A stretch of DNA of 48,032 nt. Origin: Deltaproteobacteria bacterium. Lineage in GTDB: Bacteria; Desulfobacterota; Syntrophia; Syntrophales; Smithellaceae. The stretch spans positions 1 through 48,032 of the forward strand of contig JAAYDW010000021.1 in assembly GCA_012729055.1 (NCBI GenBank). Reading direction: 5' to 3'. The notes under the pieces were generated by a model. It was not told the origin of the DNA. It was given only the letters and a program-made list of their open reading frames with translations, and did not search any database. A program made the position numbers and the translations under genes. Within the stretch, counting starts at the first letter, position 1. Each line of letters begins with the position of its first letter. Shown here piece by piece: positions 27,260 to 36,353 of the stretch.

Positions 27260-27449
27260 GCGCAGACCGGGAAGGCCGCCGTCTTTCATGCCCGCGGGGT
27301 CCTTTCGGTCGGCGCAGCGGAATGCTGTGCTGCGACGACGTTTTGCTGAAAGTGGACCAAGACCCGTTTTTCAAATTTACAATGTACATCCGGCGATAAC
27401 GGTTTGTAAATGAGAAAGTGCAACGCCTTGCGCCTTCCGGGCGGAAACA

Positions 27450-29225
27450 TTATTTTCTCGTGGGCGACGAGCGCTTTGCCGTGGGGGAGAATCGGGGAGT
27501 GCGCCGATCCTGGCGCCCTGCTTGCCGACCGGGACGTTTTCCGCCCGCAACGAGAACGTCTTTCTGCTTCTGTTTTTTGACCGGATCTTTTTCCACGAAA
27601 ATTTCCCGGCCGGTGGCCGGGTCGATTTCCGTCCAGTACAGGACGGACGACCAGGTGGACGGCAGGGGCGTGTAAATCTGCACCTGTTCCGGAGTGAGGC
27701 GCAACTCCCGCGCGGCGAAGGTTTTCAGAAGGCGCATATCTTCCAGTGTGCAGCCCGGATGGGCCGCGATGAAATAATAGGTCAGAAACTGCTTGCGGCC
27801 CTCCTCGGCGTTCATTTTTGCAAAGAGCGTCTGAAATGCGGCAAGAGCCCGCGCCGGCGGTTTGCCCATCAGCGCCAAGACGCCGGAAACAGTGTGTTCC
27901 GGAGCGATCTTCAGCTGGCCCGATATGTGGTGTTTTATCAGCTCGCGCAGGTAGACCGCGCCGTGCTTTTTGTCCGCCAGCACCAGATCGTGGCGGATGC
28001 CGGAGGCGACAAATACCTTTTTGACGCCGGGAATGTTGCGCAGTTCCGTCAAAAGACGAATCTGCCGGACGTGGTCGTTCTTCAGCGACGGGCAGGGCTC
28101 AGGATAAAGACACTGCCTGTCCGCGCAGGCGCCCCGGGCGGATTGGCGCGCACAGCCGATGCCGTACATATTGGCCGTCGCGCCGCCCACATCCGTCAGA
28201 TAGCCTTTAAAATCCGGTCGGGCGGCGATTTTCCGTGCTTCTTCCCGGATGGACGCTTCCGACCGGCCGAGAACGGTCCGGCCTTCGTGGAGCGCGATGG
28301 AACAAAACCGGCACCCGCCGAAGCAGCCGCGGTGCGTCGTGAGTGAAAACGCGATGGTGTCCATTGCCCTCACGCTGCCCTGTTGCGCGTAAAACGGGTG
28401 AACGCGCCTTGTGAACGGCAGCGCGTAAACGGCGTCCAGCTCCTGTTCGGTAAGATGCGGCTGGGGCGGATGGTGTACGAGAAAGCGGTCGGCGTGCCGC
28501 TGCACAAGGCCCTGCGCCGTGACCGGGTCCTGGTGGGCGGCAAAACCATCGAACATCCGGAGAAAGGCTTTTTTGTCGGCCGCCGCGTCTTCGAAAGAGG
28601 GCAGCTCCAGGTAACCGGCGGGCGGCTCGTGTTCGATGACGCAGGTGCCGCGGATGTTGCGAAGGTCTTCTCCCTCGGTCAGGCGCCGGGCGATTTCCAG
28701 AACGGCGCGCTCCGCCATGCCGTAGGCCAGGATGTCCAGACGCGCGTCAAACAAAATCGAACGGCGCACGGTGTCCGACCAGAGGTCGTAGTGCGCGATG
28801 CGCCGCAGGCTGGCCTCGACGCCGCCGGCGACAATCGGCTTCGTGTCTTTGAAACTGCGGCGGATCCGGTTGGCATAGGCAATGACGGCGCGGTCGGGAC
28901 GGCGGTTGTTGACGCCGCCGGGCGTGAGATCGTCGCTGCGCCTTCTTTTTTTTACGGCCGTGTAATTGGCGACCAGCGAATCCATCGAGCCGCCGGTGAC
29001 GCCCCAGAAGAGCCGGGGTTCGCCCAGGCGGCGGATATCCGCATCAGCGGCCGTATCCGGCTGCGCGATGACGCCCACGCGAAAGCCCGCCGCTTCGAGC
29101 ACCCGGCCGATCACCGCCGCGCCGATGTGCGGACTGTCGATGTACGCGTCGCCCGTGACCAGGATGACGTCAACGGCGTCCCATCCCCGTTTTTTCACTT
29201 CTTCGGCAGTGGTCGGCAGAAACAT
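27450..29225 (-). CDS. YgiQ-family radical SAM protein (UPF0313)
   Basis: The 591-residue protein has an N-terminal domain (DVILVTGDAYIDSPHIGAAVIGRVLEAAGF), the radical SAM site HRGCFGGCRFCSIALHEGR (CX3CX2C for the 4Fe-4S cluster), and a further conserved block TDVGGATANMYGIGC. C-terminal cysteines (CADRQCLYPEPC) may hold another metal site. YgiQ is widespread but its reaction is not established. Its start is directly after the stop of a four-helix membrane protein gene (TAAATG), which suggests one operon. The C-terminal tail is basic and may be extended. Confidence 0.9.
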   Translation of the reverse strand: MFLPTTAEEVKKRGWDAVDVILVTGDAYIDSPHIGAAVIGRVLEAAGFRVGVIAQPDTAADADIRRLGEPRLFWGVTGGSMDSLVANYTAVKKRRRSDDLTPGGVNNRRPDRAVIAYANRIRRSFKDTKPIVAGGVEASLRRIAHYDLWSDTVRRSILFDARLDILAYGMAERAVLEIARRLTEGEDLRNIRGTCVIEHEPPAGYLELPSFEDAAADKKAFLRMFDGFAAHQDPVTAQGLVQRHADRFLVHHPPQPHLTEQELDAVYALPFTRRVHPFYAQQGSVRAMDTIAFSLTTHRGCFGGCRFCSIALHEGRTVLGRSEASIREEARKIAARPDFKGYLTDVGGATANMYGIGCARQSARGACADRQCLYPEPCPSLKNDHVRQIRLLTELRNIPGVKKVFVASGIRHDLVLADKKHGAVYLRELIKHHISGQLKIAPEHTVSGVLALMGKPPARALAAFQTLFAKMNAEEGRKQFLTYYFIAAHPGCTLEDMRLLKTFAARELRLTPEQVQIYTPLPSTWSSVLYWTEIDPATGREIFVEKDPVKKQKQKDVLVAGGKRPGRQAGRQDRRTPRFSPTAKRSSPTRK

Positions 29226-29618
29226 TTACAGGATCCCGATCATGGAGAGCCCCAGCGCAAGCGTTCCGAGAATCGCGGTCAGCGCGAGCCGTCCCGACCA
29301 GCGGTGGACCGCGCGCACGGCCTGCTTGTTGGCGGCCCGAAGCGAATAATACCCGAGGAAAAAGGTCAGGGCGGCAAGCAATGCGGCGCTTGCGCCGAAC
29401 CAGGCGTGGGGCGCCGCCAGATGATCCCCGCCGGATGCCGTCACATGGGCAAAGACTGCAACGCCGCCTGCGGCCAGCAGGCTGAAGCCGGCGGTGTTGA
29501 GATTTTTATGCATTTTGAGCCAGGTTCTTTTTTTTCTTCCGAACATCGCGATGCCCACGCCCGCAAGCAGGCAGAGGGCGGCGGCAATCATGAAAGTCAG
29601 GTGAAGAAGAATCAGCAT
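29226..29618 (-). CDS. Four-helix membrane protein, possibly cytochrome b561-like
   Basis: The 130-residue product has four hydrophobic segments, with histidines placed as possible heme ligands (LLHLTFM, KMHKNLN, FAHVTA, AVHRWSG). This resembles small b561-like or DUF420-like proteins, but no diagnostic motif is present. It is immediately upstream of ygiQ. Membrane location is clear; redox function is only inferred. Confidence 0.7.
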   Translation of the reverse strand: MLILLHLTFMIAAALCLLAGVGIAMFGRKKRTWLKMHKNLNTAGFSLLAAGGVAVFAHVTASGGDHLAAPHAWFGASAALLAALTFFLGYYSLRAANKQAVRAVHRWSGRLALTAILGTLALGLSMIGIL

Positions 29619-29665
29619 GGTTTATCCTCCGGGTGAAAAAAACGGACAAGAAGCGTTTCTTCAGG

Positions 29666-30505
29666 TTACAGCGCCAGATCCATTCCCTGGTGGACGGCGA
29701 AACAGGAAAGCGCGCTCTGCCGCTCGCGGATGATGCGTTTACACGCGGCGACCAGATCGTCCACCTCGTCGTCCACGCGGTCCTGGTTGTGATGAAAAAG
29801 TCCCAGACGCGGGACGCCCGCATCGAGCGCAAGGCTTACCGCCTGTTCGATGGTGGAATGCCCCCATCCGCGCTTTTTCGGATATTCCTCGTCGCGGTAT
29901 TCCGCGTCGTGAATGAGCAGGTCGGCGCCGCGGCAGAATTCACGGTAGTCTTCATACGCGAGTCCGCCGTCGTGGCGCAGGCCAAGTTCGTTGTCGGTCA
30001 GGAAAACGAAGCTCCGCCCGTTTTCCGAAAACTTGAAACCCGTTCCCTGGTTCGGGTGGGAAAGCGCGACCGGCGTGATCATCATATCGCCGAAGGCGTA
30101 CGTTTCCGCGCAGATGTCTTCATAGCTGATCCGGGCGTGAACGTCGTCGTATTTGATCGGGAAGTAGGGAGCGGTCATGACGCGCGCCAGCATGTCGCGT
30201 ATGGATTCCTGGGCGAACGTGCAGCCCCAGACGGTGATGCGGGTGTCGTGATGGTAAAGGGGCTTGAAGAAGGGAAACCCCATGATGTGGTCCCAGTGGG
30301 CGTGCGTGAGCAGCAGCGTGAAGTCTTGCCGGCCTTCGGCCAGGAAGGCGTTGCCGGCTTCGCGGATTCCCGATCCGGCGTCCACCAGCAGAATGTCGTT
30401 CCGGTTGTTCCGGATTTCCAGGCAGGTCGTGTTGCCGCCATAACGCAGATATTGTTTTCCCGAAGTCGGTATGGAGCCTCTGGCTCCCCAGCAGCGTATG
30501 ATCAT
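29666..30505 (-). CDS. Metallo-beta-lactamase-fold phosphodiesterase-like protein
   Basis: The 279-residue protein opens with IRCWGARGSIPTSGKQYLRYGGNTTCLE, typical of the MBL group related to cyclic-nucleotide phosphodiesterase and RNase Z. It has the metal motif LLTHAHWDHIMGFPFF, VALSHPNQGTGFKF, and later IHDAEY and GWGHSTIEQ. It should be a zinc-dependent cytosolic hydrolase acting on a phosphodiester; the substrate is not known. It sits alone, divergent from copZ. Confidence 0.88.
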   Translation of the reverse strand: MIIRCWGARGSIPTSGKQYLRYGGNTTCLEIRNNRNDILLVDAGSGIREAGNAFLAEGRQDFTLLLTHAHWDHIMGFPFFKPLYHHDTRITVWGCTFAQESIRDMLARVMTAPYFPIKYDDVHARISYEDICAETYAFGDMMITPVALSHPNQGTGFKFSENGRSFVFLTDNELGLRHDGGLAYEDYREFCRGADLLIHDAEYRDEEYPKKRGWGHSTIEQAVSLALDAGVPRLGLFHHNQDRVDDEVDDLVAACKRIIRERQSALSCFAVHQGMDLAL

Positions 30506-30577
30506 GGCTCTCCCTTTATGCCTGTAATCATACAGGATATTTATTTTTTATCAAGCAGGATAAGAAAAAAGTTTGGC

Positions 30578-30605
30578 TTGCTATTCAATAAAAAGACGTT
30601 ATCTT
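30578..30605 (+). promoter_or_regulatory. Candidate promoter of the copZA operon
   Basis: TTGCTA (30578-30583), a 16-bp spacer and TATCTT (30600-30605) lie 34 bp before the copZ start in an AT-rich gap. No inverted repeat for a CueR/CsoR regulator was recognised with confidence. Confidence 0.4.
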
Positions 30606-30639
30606 AAAGGGCAAGTTATTTCTCTTAAGGAGGTTGCTT

Positions 30640-30840
30640 ATGAAAACAGTAAAGATAAAAGGAATGAGCTGCCAGCACTGTGTGATGGCGGTGACCAAAG
30701 CGCTTTCCGCCATCGACGGGATTCAAAATGTTCACGTGGACCTGGCCGGCGCACAGGCGACGTACGACGAAACCAAACCCGTCGACGCGGCCGTAATTGC
30801 CGCGGCGGTCAAAAAAGCGGGGTACGAAGTTGTCGGATAA
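30640..30840 (+). CDS. copZ: Copper chaperone CopZ-like protein (HMA domain)
   Basis: The 66-residue protein is a single heavy-metal-associated domain with the copper-binding site GMSCQHC (MxCxxC) and the ending KKAGYEVVG. It would carry Cu(I) to the P-type ATPase encoded next. The start at 30640 follows AAGGAGG by 7 nt; two codons upstream are in frame but too close. The gene overlaps the start of copA, indicating coupled translation. Confidence 0.92.
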   Translation: MKTVKIKGMSCQHCVMAVTKALSAIDGIQNVHVDLAGAQATYDETKPVDAAVIAAAVKKAGYEVVG

Positions 30841-33319
30841 GGTCCAGCTGCATATTGCGGGCATGACCTGCGCCGCCTGCGTGCGGCGCGTTGAGGAAGG
30901 TCTTCGCGCCATGGACGGCGTGCGCGCCGCGACGGTGAATTTCGCCACTGAAAAAGCGCAGGTGGAGTACGACGGGGCGCGGACCGACATTTCCGCCCTG
31001 CAGAATAAAGTGCGCGATTTGGGCTATGAATCCTTTGTCGATGCTTCCGCGTCGGGCCGGAGGAAAACGACGATTTCCGTGGGCGGCATGACCTGCGCGG
31101 CCTGCGTGCGGCGCGTGGAAAACGCGCTCAAGGACGTTGAAGGCGTGCTCGAGGCGAATGTCAATCTGGCCACCGCCCGCGCCACCGTGATCCACGCGGA
31201 CCGCTGGGCGGGCGTTGCCGCGCTGGCCTCCGCCGTCGCCGACCAGGGCTATGAATTTCTGGGCGAGATCACCGAAACGGGCGCCGATCCGATCGAGGCC
31301 GCGCGCACCCGGGAGCTTGGCGAACTGAAGCTGAAAGTCGCAGCCGGCGCCGTACTCTGTGTCATCATCTTCTTTGGGTCGATGCAGCACTGGTTCGGTT
31401 TTCTGGATGCGATTCCCCGCCGGACGATGCTTGTGGCGATGTTTTTTTTAACGGCGCCTGCGGTGTTCTGGGTGGGCAGCCGTTTTTTTGTCGGAGCCTG
31501 GAAGGCCGCAAAACAAAAGACGTCGGATATGAACACGCTCGTCGCGGTGGGCGCTTTCTGCGCGTACGCCTATTCTGCGGCGGCGACTTTTTTCCCGCAT
31601 TTTTTTGAAAAGGCTGGCGTGGCGCCCCATGTTTACTACGACGGCGCGGCGATGATCATCACGCTGATTCTCCTTGGCCGCCTGCTCGAAGCGACGGCCA
31701 AGGGAAGAACCTCCCAGGCGATTAAGAACCTGATCGGGCTCGCCCCCCGGACGGCCCGCGTCATCCGGGACGGCGCGGAGACGGAAGTTCCCGTGGAGGC
31801 GCTGCAAATCGGCGACGAGGTGGTGGTGCGGCCGGGAGAAAAAGTGCCGGTGGACGGCGAAATTCTGACGGGCCGGTCCACGCTCGATGAGTCCATGCTG
31901 ACCGGCGAGAGCATGCCCGTGACGCGGGAAGCGGGGCAGAAGGTTTTTGCGGCCACGATCAATAAAACGGGAAGCTTTACGCTGCGGGCGACCGGCGTGG
32001 GCGCCGACACCATGCTGGCCCACATCATTCATCTGGTGGAAGAGGCGCAGGGGTCCAAGGCGCCGATCCAGCGCCTGGCGGACAAAGTAGCCTCCGTGTT
32101 TGTGCCGACGGTTTTCGTCATTGCCTTCATCACGTTTTTAGTCTGGTATCTTGTTCCCGCCGACGCCGGCTTCAGCCGGGCGCTCATCAACTTCGTGTCC
32201 GTACTCGTCATCGCCTGTCCCTGCGCGCTCGGGCTTGCCACGCCCACGGCGATCATGGTGGGCACCGGCCTGGGCGCGCAAAGCGGCATTCTGATCCGGG
32301 GCGGCGAGGCGCTGGAAAAAATCCATAAACTGAGCGTAATCGTGTTCGATAAAACCGGCACGCTCACCCGGGGCGAACCGGAAGTGACGGACATCGCGGC
32401 CGCCGAAGGGTTTAACGAAGACCGGGTGCTGGCCGTGGCTGCGGCGCTCGAGAAAACCTCGGAGCATCCGCTGGCCCGGGCCATCCTGACACGCGCGCAG
32501 GAGCGTGGGATCGCGCTGCCCGCCGCGGAAAATTTTGAAGCCCTGGCCGGCCTGGGTGCCCGGGCGGACGTGGAAGGGAAGCCCTGTCTGATCGGCAACC
32601 GGGCGCTTGTGGACCAGGAGGGCGTTGCCGTTTTGCCGCTCCAGAAAACCGCGGCGGCGCTCGCCGATGCCGGCAAGACGGCGGTGTATGTGGTCGAGGG
32701 CGGAAAAGCGATCGGTGTGATCGCGCTCGCGGACGTTGCGAAGGCTTCGGCTGCCCAGGCGATTGCCCGTCTTAAGCAAAGGGGCCTCAGGGTGGCGATG
32801 GTGACCGGCGACAATTCGGGAACGGCCAGGAGCATCGCCGCTCAGCTGGGGATCGATTACGTGATGGCGGAAGTCCTCCCCGGCAACAAGGCGGACGAGA
32901 TTCGCGCATTGCAGTCCCAGGGTGAAGTCGTCGCCATGGTGGGCGACGGCATCAACGATGCGCCGGCGCTGGCGGCCGCCGATGTGGGCATCGCCATCGG
33001 CGCGGGAACGGATGTGGCCATTGAAGCCGCGGACATGACGCTCATCCGGGACGATCTGAATGTCGTTCCCCAGGCGATTGCCCTTTCGTTTTCAACCATG
33101 CGCGTCATCAAGCAGAATCTCTTCTGGGCGTTTATTTACAACATCATCGGCATTCCCATCGCCGCGGGCGCCTTGTATCCGTTCTTCGGCATTTTGCTGA
33201 ATCCTGAATTCGCCGCCGCGGCGATGGCGGCAAGTTCCGTTTCGGTCGTTACCAATTCACTGCGGCTCAAAAGGGTATGGCGCAGGCAACGCGAAGCGTC
33301 CGACGCCGGGACGGCGTAA
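30830..33319 (+). CDS. copA: Copper-exporting P1B-type ATPase with two HMA domains
   Basis: The product of about 829 residues has two N-terminal HMA domains, both with GMTCAAC. Eight transmembrane helices follow, with the Cu site ACPCALG, the phosphorylation motif FDKTGTLTRGE, the HP motif SEHPLA and the hinge MVGDGINDAPALAAADVG. It exports Cu(I) from the cytoplasm. A TTG at 30830 inside the end of copZ is the likely start, because the HMA domain begins a few residues later. An alternative ATG lies at 30797. A terminator lies beyond its end. Confidence 0.93.
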   Translation: MSDKVQLHIAGMTCAACVRRVEEGLRAMDGVRAATVNFATEKAQVEYDGARTDISALQNKVRDLGYESFVDASASGRRKTTISVGGMTCAACVRRVENALKDVEGVLEANVNLATARATVIHADRWAGVAALASAVADQGYEFLGEITETGADPIEAARTRELGELKLKVAAGAVLCVIIFFGSMQHWFGFLDAIPRRTMLVAMFFLTAPAVFWVGSRFFVGAWKAAKQKTSDMNTLVAVGAFCAYAYSAAATFFPHFFEKAGVAPHVYYDGAAMIITLILLGRLLEATAKGRTSQAIKNLIGLAPRTARVIRDGAETEVPVEALQIGDEVVVRPGEKVPVDGEILTGRSTLDESMLTGESMPVTREAGQKVFAATINKTGSFTLRATGVGADTMLAHIIHLVEEAQGSKAPIQRLADKVASVFVPTVFVIAFITFLVWYLVPADAGFSRALINFVSVLVIACPCALGLATPTAIMVGTGLGAQSGILIRGGEALEKIHKLSVIVFDKTGTLTRGEPEVTDIAAAEGFNEDRVLAVAAALEKTSEHPLARAILTRAQERGIALPAAENFEALAGLGARADVEGKPCLIGNRALVDQEGVAVLPLQKTAAALADAGKTAVYVVEGGKAIGVIALADVAKASAAQAIARLKQRGLRVAMVTGDNSGTARSIAAQLGIDYVMAEVLPGNKADEIRALQSQGEVVAMVGDGINDAPALAAADVGIAIGAGTDVAIEAADMTLIRDDLNVVPQAIALSFSTMRVIKQNLFWAFIYNIIGIPIAAGALYPFFGILLNPEFAAAAMAASSVSVVTNSLRLKRVWRRQREASDAGTA

Positions 33320-33345
33320 ATCCTTTTCTGCAAGCACTTCCTTAT

Positions 33346-33386
33346 GTAAAAAAAGCCGGCCGGATCCGGAAGGTCCGGCCGGCTTT
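33346..33386. terminator. Bidirectional terminator between copA and yeeE
   Basis: A perfect 13-bp stem AAAGCCGGCCGGA / TCCGGCCGGCTTT (33352-33364 and 33374-33386) has a 9-nt loop. On the minus strand it is followed by T residues (33346-33354), and it ends the yeeE pair. It can also stop convergent copA transcripts. Confidence 0.85.
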
Positions 33387-33398
33387 GCAACACAGACG

Positions 33399-33926
33399 TT
33401 AAAGCTTCTTTTTTTCGAACCAGACGAAAAGCCCGATGAAGAGCGCAATCAGGATCACGATGACGATCCAGTGATTGACGCCCAGCGCGCCGGGCAGCGT
33501 GACTTTGCCGAAGTCGCCGCAGCCCAGCACGCCGGCCTTGATCTGTGGATAAAATTCGGCGTAAATTCCCGCCCCCAGAATCATTCCGGCCAGGCCGAAG
33601 ACGCTGTCGTAGCGCCCCTCGCCGAGCGCCGCCATGGCCGTTCCGGGACAGTAGCCGACGATGGCCCAGCCGACGCCGAAGATGAGCCCGCCCAGGACGT
33701 TGCCGCCCAGAACGAGCGGTTTGACGGAAAGTTTCACTAAACCGAGATCATACAGGAGATAGATCCCCACCATGGCCACCAGGATGGTCGAGAACATGAA
33801 TTTGACGATGGTCATATCCAGGAAACGCAACGCGCCCAGTTGCCGGTCGTACCGGATCACCTGGGCCTTCTGCATGACAAAACCGAAAAGGATGCCGGTC
33901 ACGGCGCCGAGGAGCAGATCATTCAT
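33399..33926 (-). CDS. YeeE/YedE-family sulfur transport protein, second copy
   Basis: The 175-residue membrane protein has the family motifs GAVTGILFGFVMQKAQV and GWAIVGYCPGTAMAALGEGRYD, with Cys in GYCPGT. Family members move thiosulfate or related sulfur anions; the function of half-length pairs like this one is less certain. AAGGAGGGAACGGCC precedes the start at 33926. The start overlaps the stop of the preceding yeeE gene by 8 bp, so the two are translationally coupled and probably form a heteromeric channel. Confidence 0.9.
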   Translation of the reverse strand: MNDLLLGAVTGILFGFVMQKAQVIRYDRQLGALRFLDMTIVKFMFSTILVAMVGIYLLYDLGLVKLSVKPLVLGGNVLGGLIFGVGWAIVGYCPGTAMAALGEGRYDSVFGLAGMILGAGIYAEFYPQIKAGVLGCGDFGKVTLPGALGVNHWIVIVILIALFIGLFVWFEKKKL

Positions 33927-34446
33927 GGCCGTTCCCTCCTTTGTAAAGAATGTTGGCGACAACGATGCCGGCCGCAAAAAAGCAAATCAGGGAAACATAA
34001 CCGCTCGCGGCTATCTGAGCCAGACCGCTCAGACCGTGGCCGCTCGGTCACCCGTCGGCCAGACGCGCGCCGAACATCAGGACGATGCCTCCCAGAAAGG
34101 CGGCGCTCCAGCGCTTCGCACGGGAAGGTCCGAACCGGCGCTCCCACATCGGCGGCACGGCGACGGCTTTCTTTTCTCCGGCGATCCAGGCGGCGGCAAG
34201 CGATCCGAAAAGTATGCCGATGACGAACAGAAGCTGCCAGTCGATCTTCACCTTTTCCTTGATGAAGTACTCCATGGAGGCCACTTTGTCCGGCGCGACG
34301 GTCTGCTCCACGAAGCCGGCGGCGCGGACAAAGGTCGTCGATGCGCCGAAGTATTTTCCCGCGACCAGAACGGACAGGACCAGCAGGAGCCCCGCCAGGG
34401 CGCCCGCCGCATAGGGGGACCACTTTTTTTGATGAAAAACATTCAT
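33919..34446 (-). CDS. YeeE/YedE-family protein, candidate selenoprotein with Sec at codon 133
   Basis: The protein starts MNVFHQKKWSPYAAGALAGL after AGGAGGTGA. It meets a UGA at 34048-34050 (codon 133) within ARLADG-UGA-PSGHGLSGLAQ, and continues in the same frame through a hydrophobic helix (SLICFFAAGIVVANILY) to a TGA at 33919-33921. In the family, this motif is normally GCxSGHG, with a Cys important for transport. The UGA therefore replaces that Cys. Reading through gives 175 residues, the same as the next gene, and the termination overlaps the next start by 8 bp. A stem-loop of SECIS type lies at the right distance. If not Sec, the gene is a truncated pseudogene. Confidence 0.85.
34014..34033 (-). 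promoter_or_regulatory. Candidate bacterial SECIS element of the YeeE gene
   Basis: On the minus strand TCTGAGC (34027-34033) pairs with GCTCAGA (34014-34020) around the loop GGTCTG. The loop starts 22 nt after the UGA, and its first two bases are G. GGTC within this loop resembles the loop of the E. coli fdhF SECIS. Confidence 0.78.
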
Positions 34447-34720
34447 GGCACTTCACCTCCTGAATTAATGATTGCGTTAAATGCTCCGGATAACGACGCG
34501 GCCCTGACAGGAGATAATGTAAAAGACGACACCGCCGAAGTCAACCCATAACCGCCGGTCATGACGGAAGATGAGATCGGGCCGCGCGGATGTTGCCGGG
34601 CTGAGGAATAAGAAAAGGCGGCGGCGTTTCCAGTCGCGCCGCCGGAGGGATGAGGTTTTTGCGCTTTGCGTTTTGTCGGGCAGGGACAGGCTGCAACCTG
34701 TTCCTGCCTTGTGTTGCGGC

Positions 34721-35416
34721 CTATTTCTCGACGACAAACTGCGATTTGTCTGCGCCGCAGATCGGGCAGGTCCAGGAATCGGGAACGTCTTCGAAGCGGG
34801 TTCCGGCCGCGACGCCGTTGTCGGGATCGCCTTTTTGGGGATCGTAGACGTATCCGCAGACGCTGCATACATAGCGCGGGGCGGCGGCCGGTTTGGGTTT
34901 GGCGGCGGCCGCGTCCGCATCGAACGTCGGGGCGGTTTTCGGAGATTTGCCGCCTTTGACATTCCGGTAGTAGGCGTACGTCATCGGCGTTCCATCCGCC
35001 AGCACGTCGGCGTCCACCACTTTGCCGAGAAAGAGCGTGTGTGTTCCGCAATCCAACTCCCCTTCCAGTTCGGCTTCGATGAAAGACAGACAGTAGTCGA
35101 GCACGACCGGCACGCCGGTTGAACCGGGGCGGGTTTTGACCTCTTTGAGCTTGTCCACGGTCCGGCCGCTTTTGAAGCCGAACAGGCCGATGAAAGTCAT
35201 CGGCGCGGCTTCCGATACGACCGACACCGTGAATTTACGGCTTTTTGAAATCAATTCGTGCGTATAATTTTCCTTGTTGATGCAAATGGCCAGCATGGCC
35301 GGCTTGGAGGTGGCCTGGATGATGGAATTGGCGATCTGGCCGTTGAACTTTCCGTCGCTGCCGGAGGTGACGATATAAAGGCCGTAGCTGATCTCATGAA
35401 GGGCCGCTCGATTCAT
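34721..35416 (-). CDS. Flavin reductase-like protein with C-terminal rubredoxin domain
   Basis: The 231-residue product has an FMN-binding flavin-reductase-like domain (residues about 1-155: [48 protein letters not shown]) and an Ala/Pro-rich linker. A rubredoxin domain follows with [12 protein letters not shown] and [13 protein letters not shown], which supply four Cys for iron. Such fusions act as oxidoreductases in oxidative-stress or electron-transfer pathways of anaerobes. The start at 35416 is inferred from domain boundaries; upstream codons are not family-like. The gene is divergent from the acyl-chain cluster. Confidence 0.9.
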   Translation of the reverse strand: MNRAALHEISYGLYIVTSGSDGKFNGQIANSIIQATSKPAMLAICINKENYTHELISKSRKFTVSVVSEAAPMTFIGLFGFKSGRTVDKLKEVKTRPGSTGVPVVLDYCLSFIEAELEGELDCGTHTLFLGKVVDADVLADGTPMTYAYYRNVKGGKSPKTAPTFDADAAAAKPKPAAAPRYVCSVCGYVYDPQKGDPDNGVAAGTRFEDVPDSWTCPICGADKSQFVVEK

Positions 35417-35510
35417 AATGGACTCCTGTTTTCCGGGTGAATTTTGTAGCGTTTTCTTATAACTGAAAATTGTCATTCCCGCCACGAAATTTCTTTGGGG
35501 GTTTTTTCTT

Positions 35511-35537
35511 TTGACAAATGCCGGTTTCTTGTATAGG
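35511..35537 (+). promoter_or_regulatory. Possible promoter of the acyl-chain cluster
   Basis: TTGACA (35511-35516) and TATAGG (35532-35537) are separated by a short 15-bp spacer. They lie 118 bp before the first cluster gene in an AT-rich gap. Confidence 0.35.
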
Positions 35538-35654
35538 GACTCCAAACGTCAGAGATTTTGAGATATTATCCGATCGGGCCTGAGTTGTCCGCGTGCGGAC
35601 AACGGATATAACCGTCGCGCCGGTCGGGCGTGCCTTACAGAAAGAGAAAAAATC

Positions 35655-36248
35655 ATGATGACTTATGAGATGTTTTTACAGAGGAATTCCTTTGCTTTTG
35701 AAGAACTCCTGGCTTTTTCCCACGGCTCGCTGGTTTCCGATCCGCCGGCCGGATGGGAAGCCCGTCTGCCCGCGCCGCCGTTTCTGATGATGGACCGGAT
35801 TGTGCGGATTGAAAGCACGGGCAATGCCGGGAAGGTCGTTGCCGAACAGGACATCCGCCTCGACGCGTGGTATTTTCAGTGCCACTTTACGAATGATCCC
35901 GTGCAACCCGGTTGTCTGGGGGTGGACGCCGTCTGGCAACTTCTGGGATTTTTCTGTATCTGGCGCGGCGCGGTGGGGGCGGGCCGCGCGCTGGGATGCG
36001 GAGAAGTCGTGTTCAACGGCCAGATCCGGCCCTATAACCGGGTGGTTCGTTACGAAATCGACGTTCGGCGCTATTCCCGGCTCAAGGATTCCGGGGCGTC
36101 CGTCGTTATCGGCGACGGCCGGGTTTATGCGGACGACGAACTGATTTACACCGTCGGCCAGGCCAGAACCGGCCTGTTCAAGGGCATCGCCTATCCCGAT
36201 TACCCGAATCGGTCGAAAAACGCCGTCGGGGGTATTCTGCAGCGATAA
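35655..36248 (+). CDS. FabA-like 3-hydroxyacyl-ACP dehydratase
   Basis: The 197-residue protein resembles FabA: PAPPFLMMDRIV, then WYFQCHFTNDPVQPGCLGVDAVWQLLGFF. The catalytic pair is present as His77 and Asp91, 14 residues apart as in FabA. It would dehydrate 3-hydroxyacyl-ACP and perhaps isomerise the product to a cis double bond. It is the first gene of the plus-strand acyl cluster, so the product may carry unsaturation. It is slightly longer than FabA (172) because of the N-terminal 30 residues. Confidence 0.88.
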   Translation: MMTYEMFLQRNSFAFEELLAFSHGSLVSDPPAGWEARLPAPPFLMMDRIVRIESTGNAGKVVAEQDIRLDAWYFQCHFTNDPVQPGCLGVDAVWQLLGFFCIWRGAVGAGRALGCGEVVFNGQIRPYNRVVRYEIDVRRYSRLKDSGASVVIGDGRVYADDELIYTVGQARTGLFKGIAYPDYPNRSKNAVGGILQR

Positions 36249-36353
36249 GCCTCCCGCCACGGCGGACGGCAAGAAAAAAGGATTGAAAATCTTTCCCGAT
36301 TGACGCTATGATCCCGCGTTTTCTGAAATACTTAAGCCGGATTGGGACAGGGT

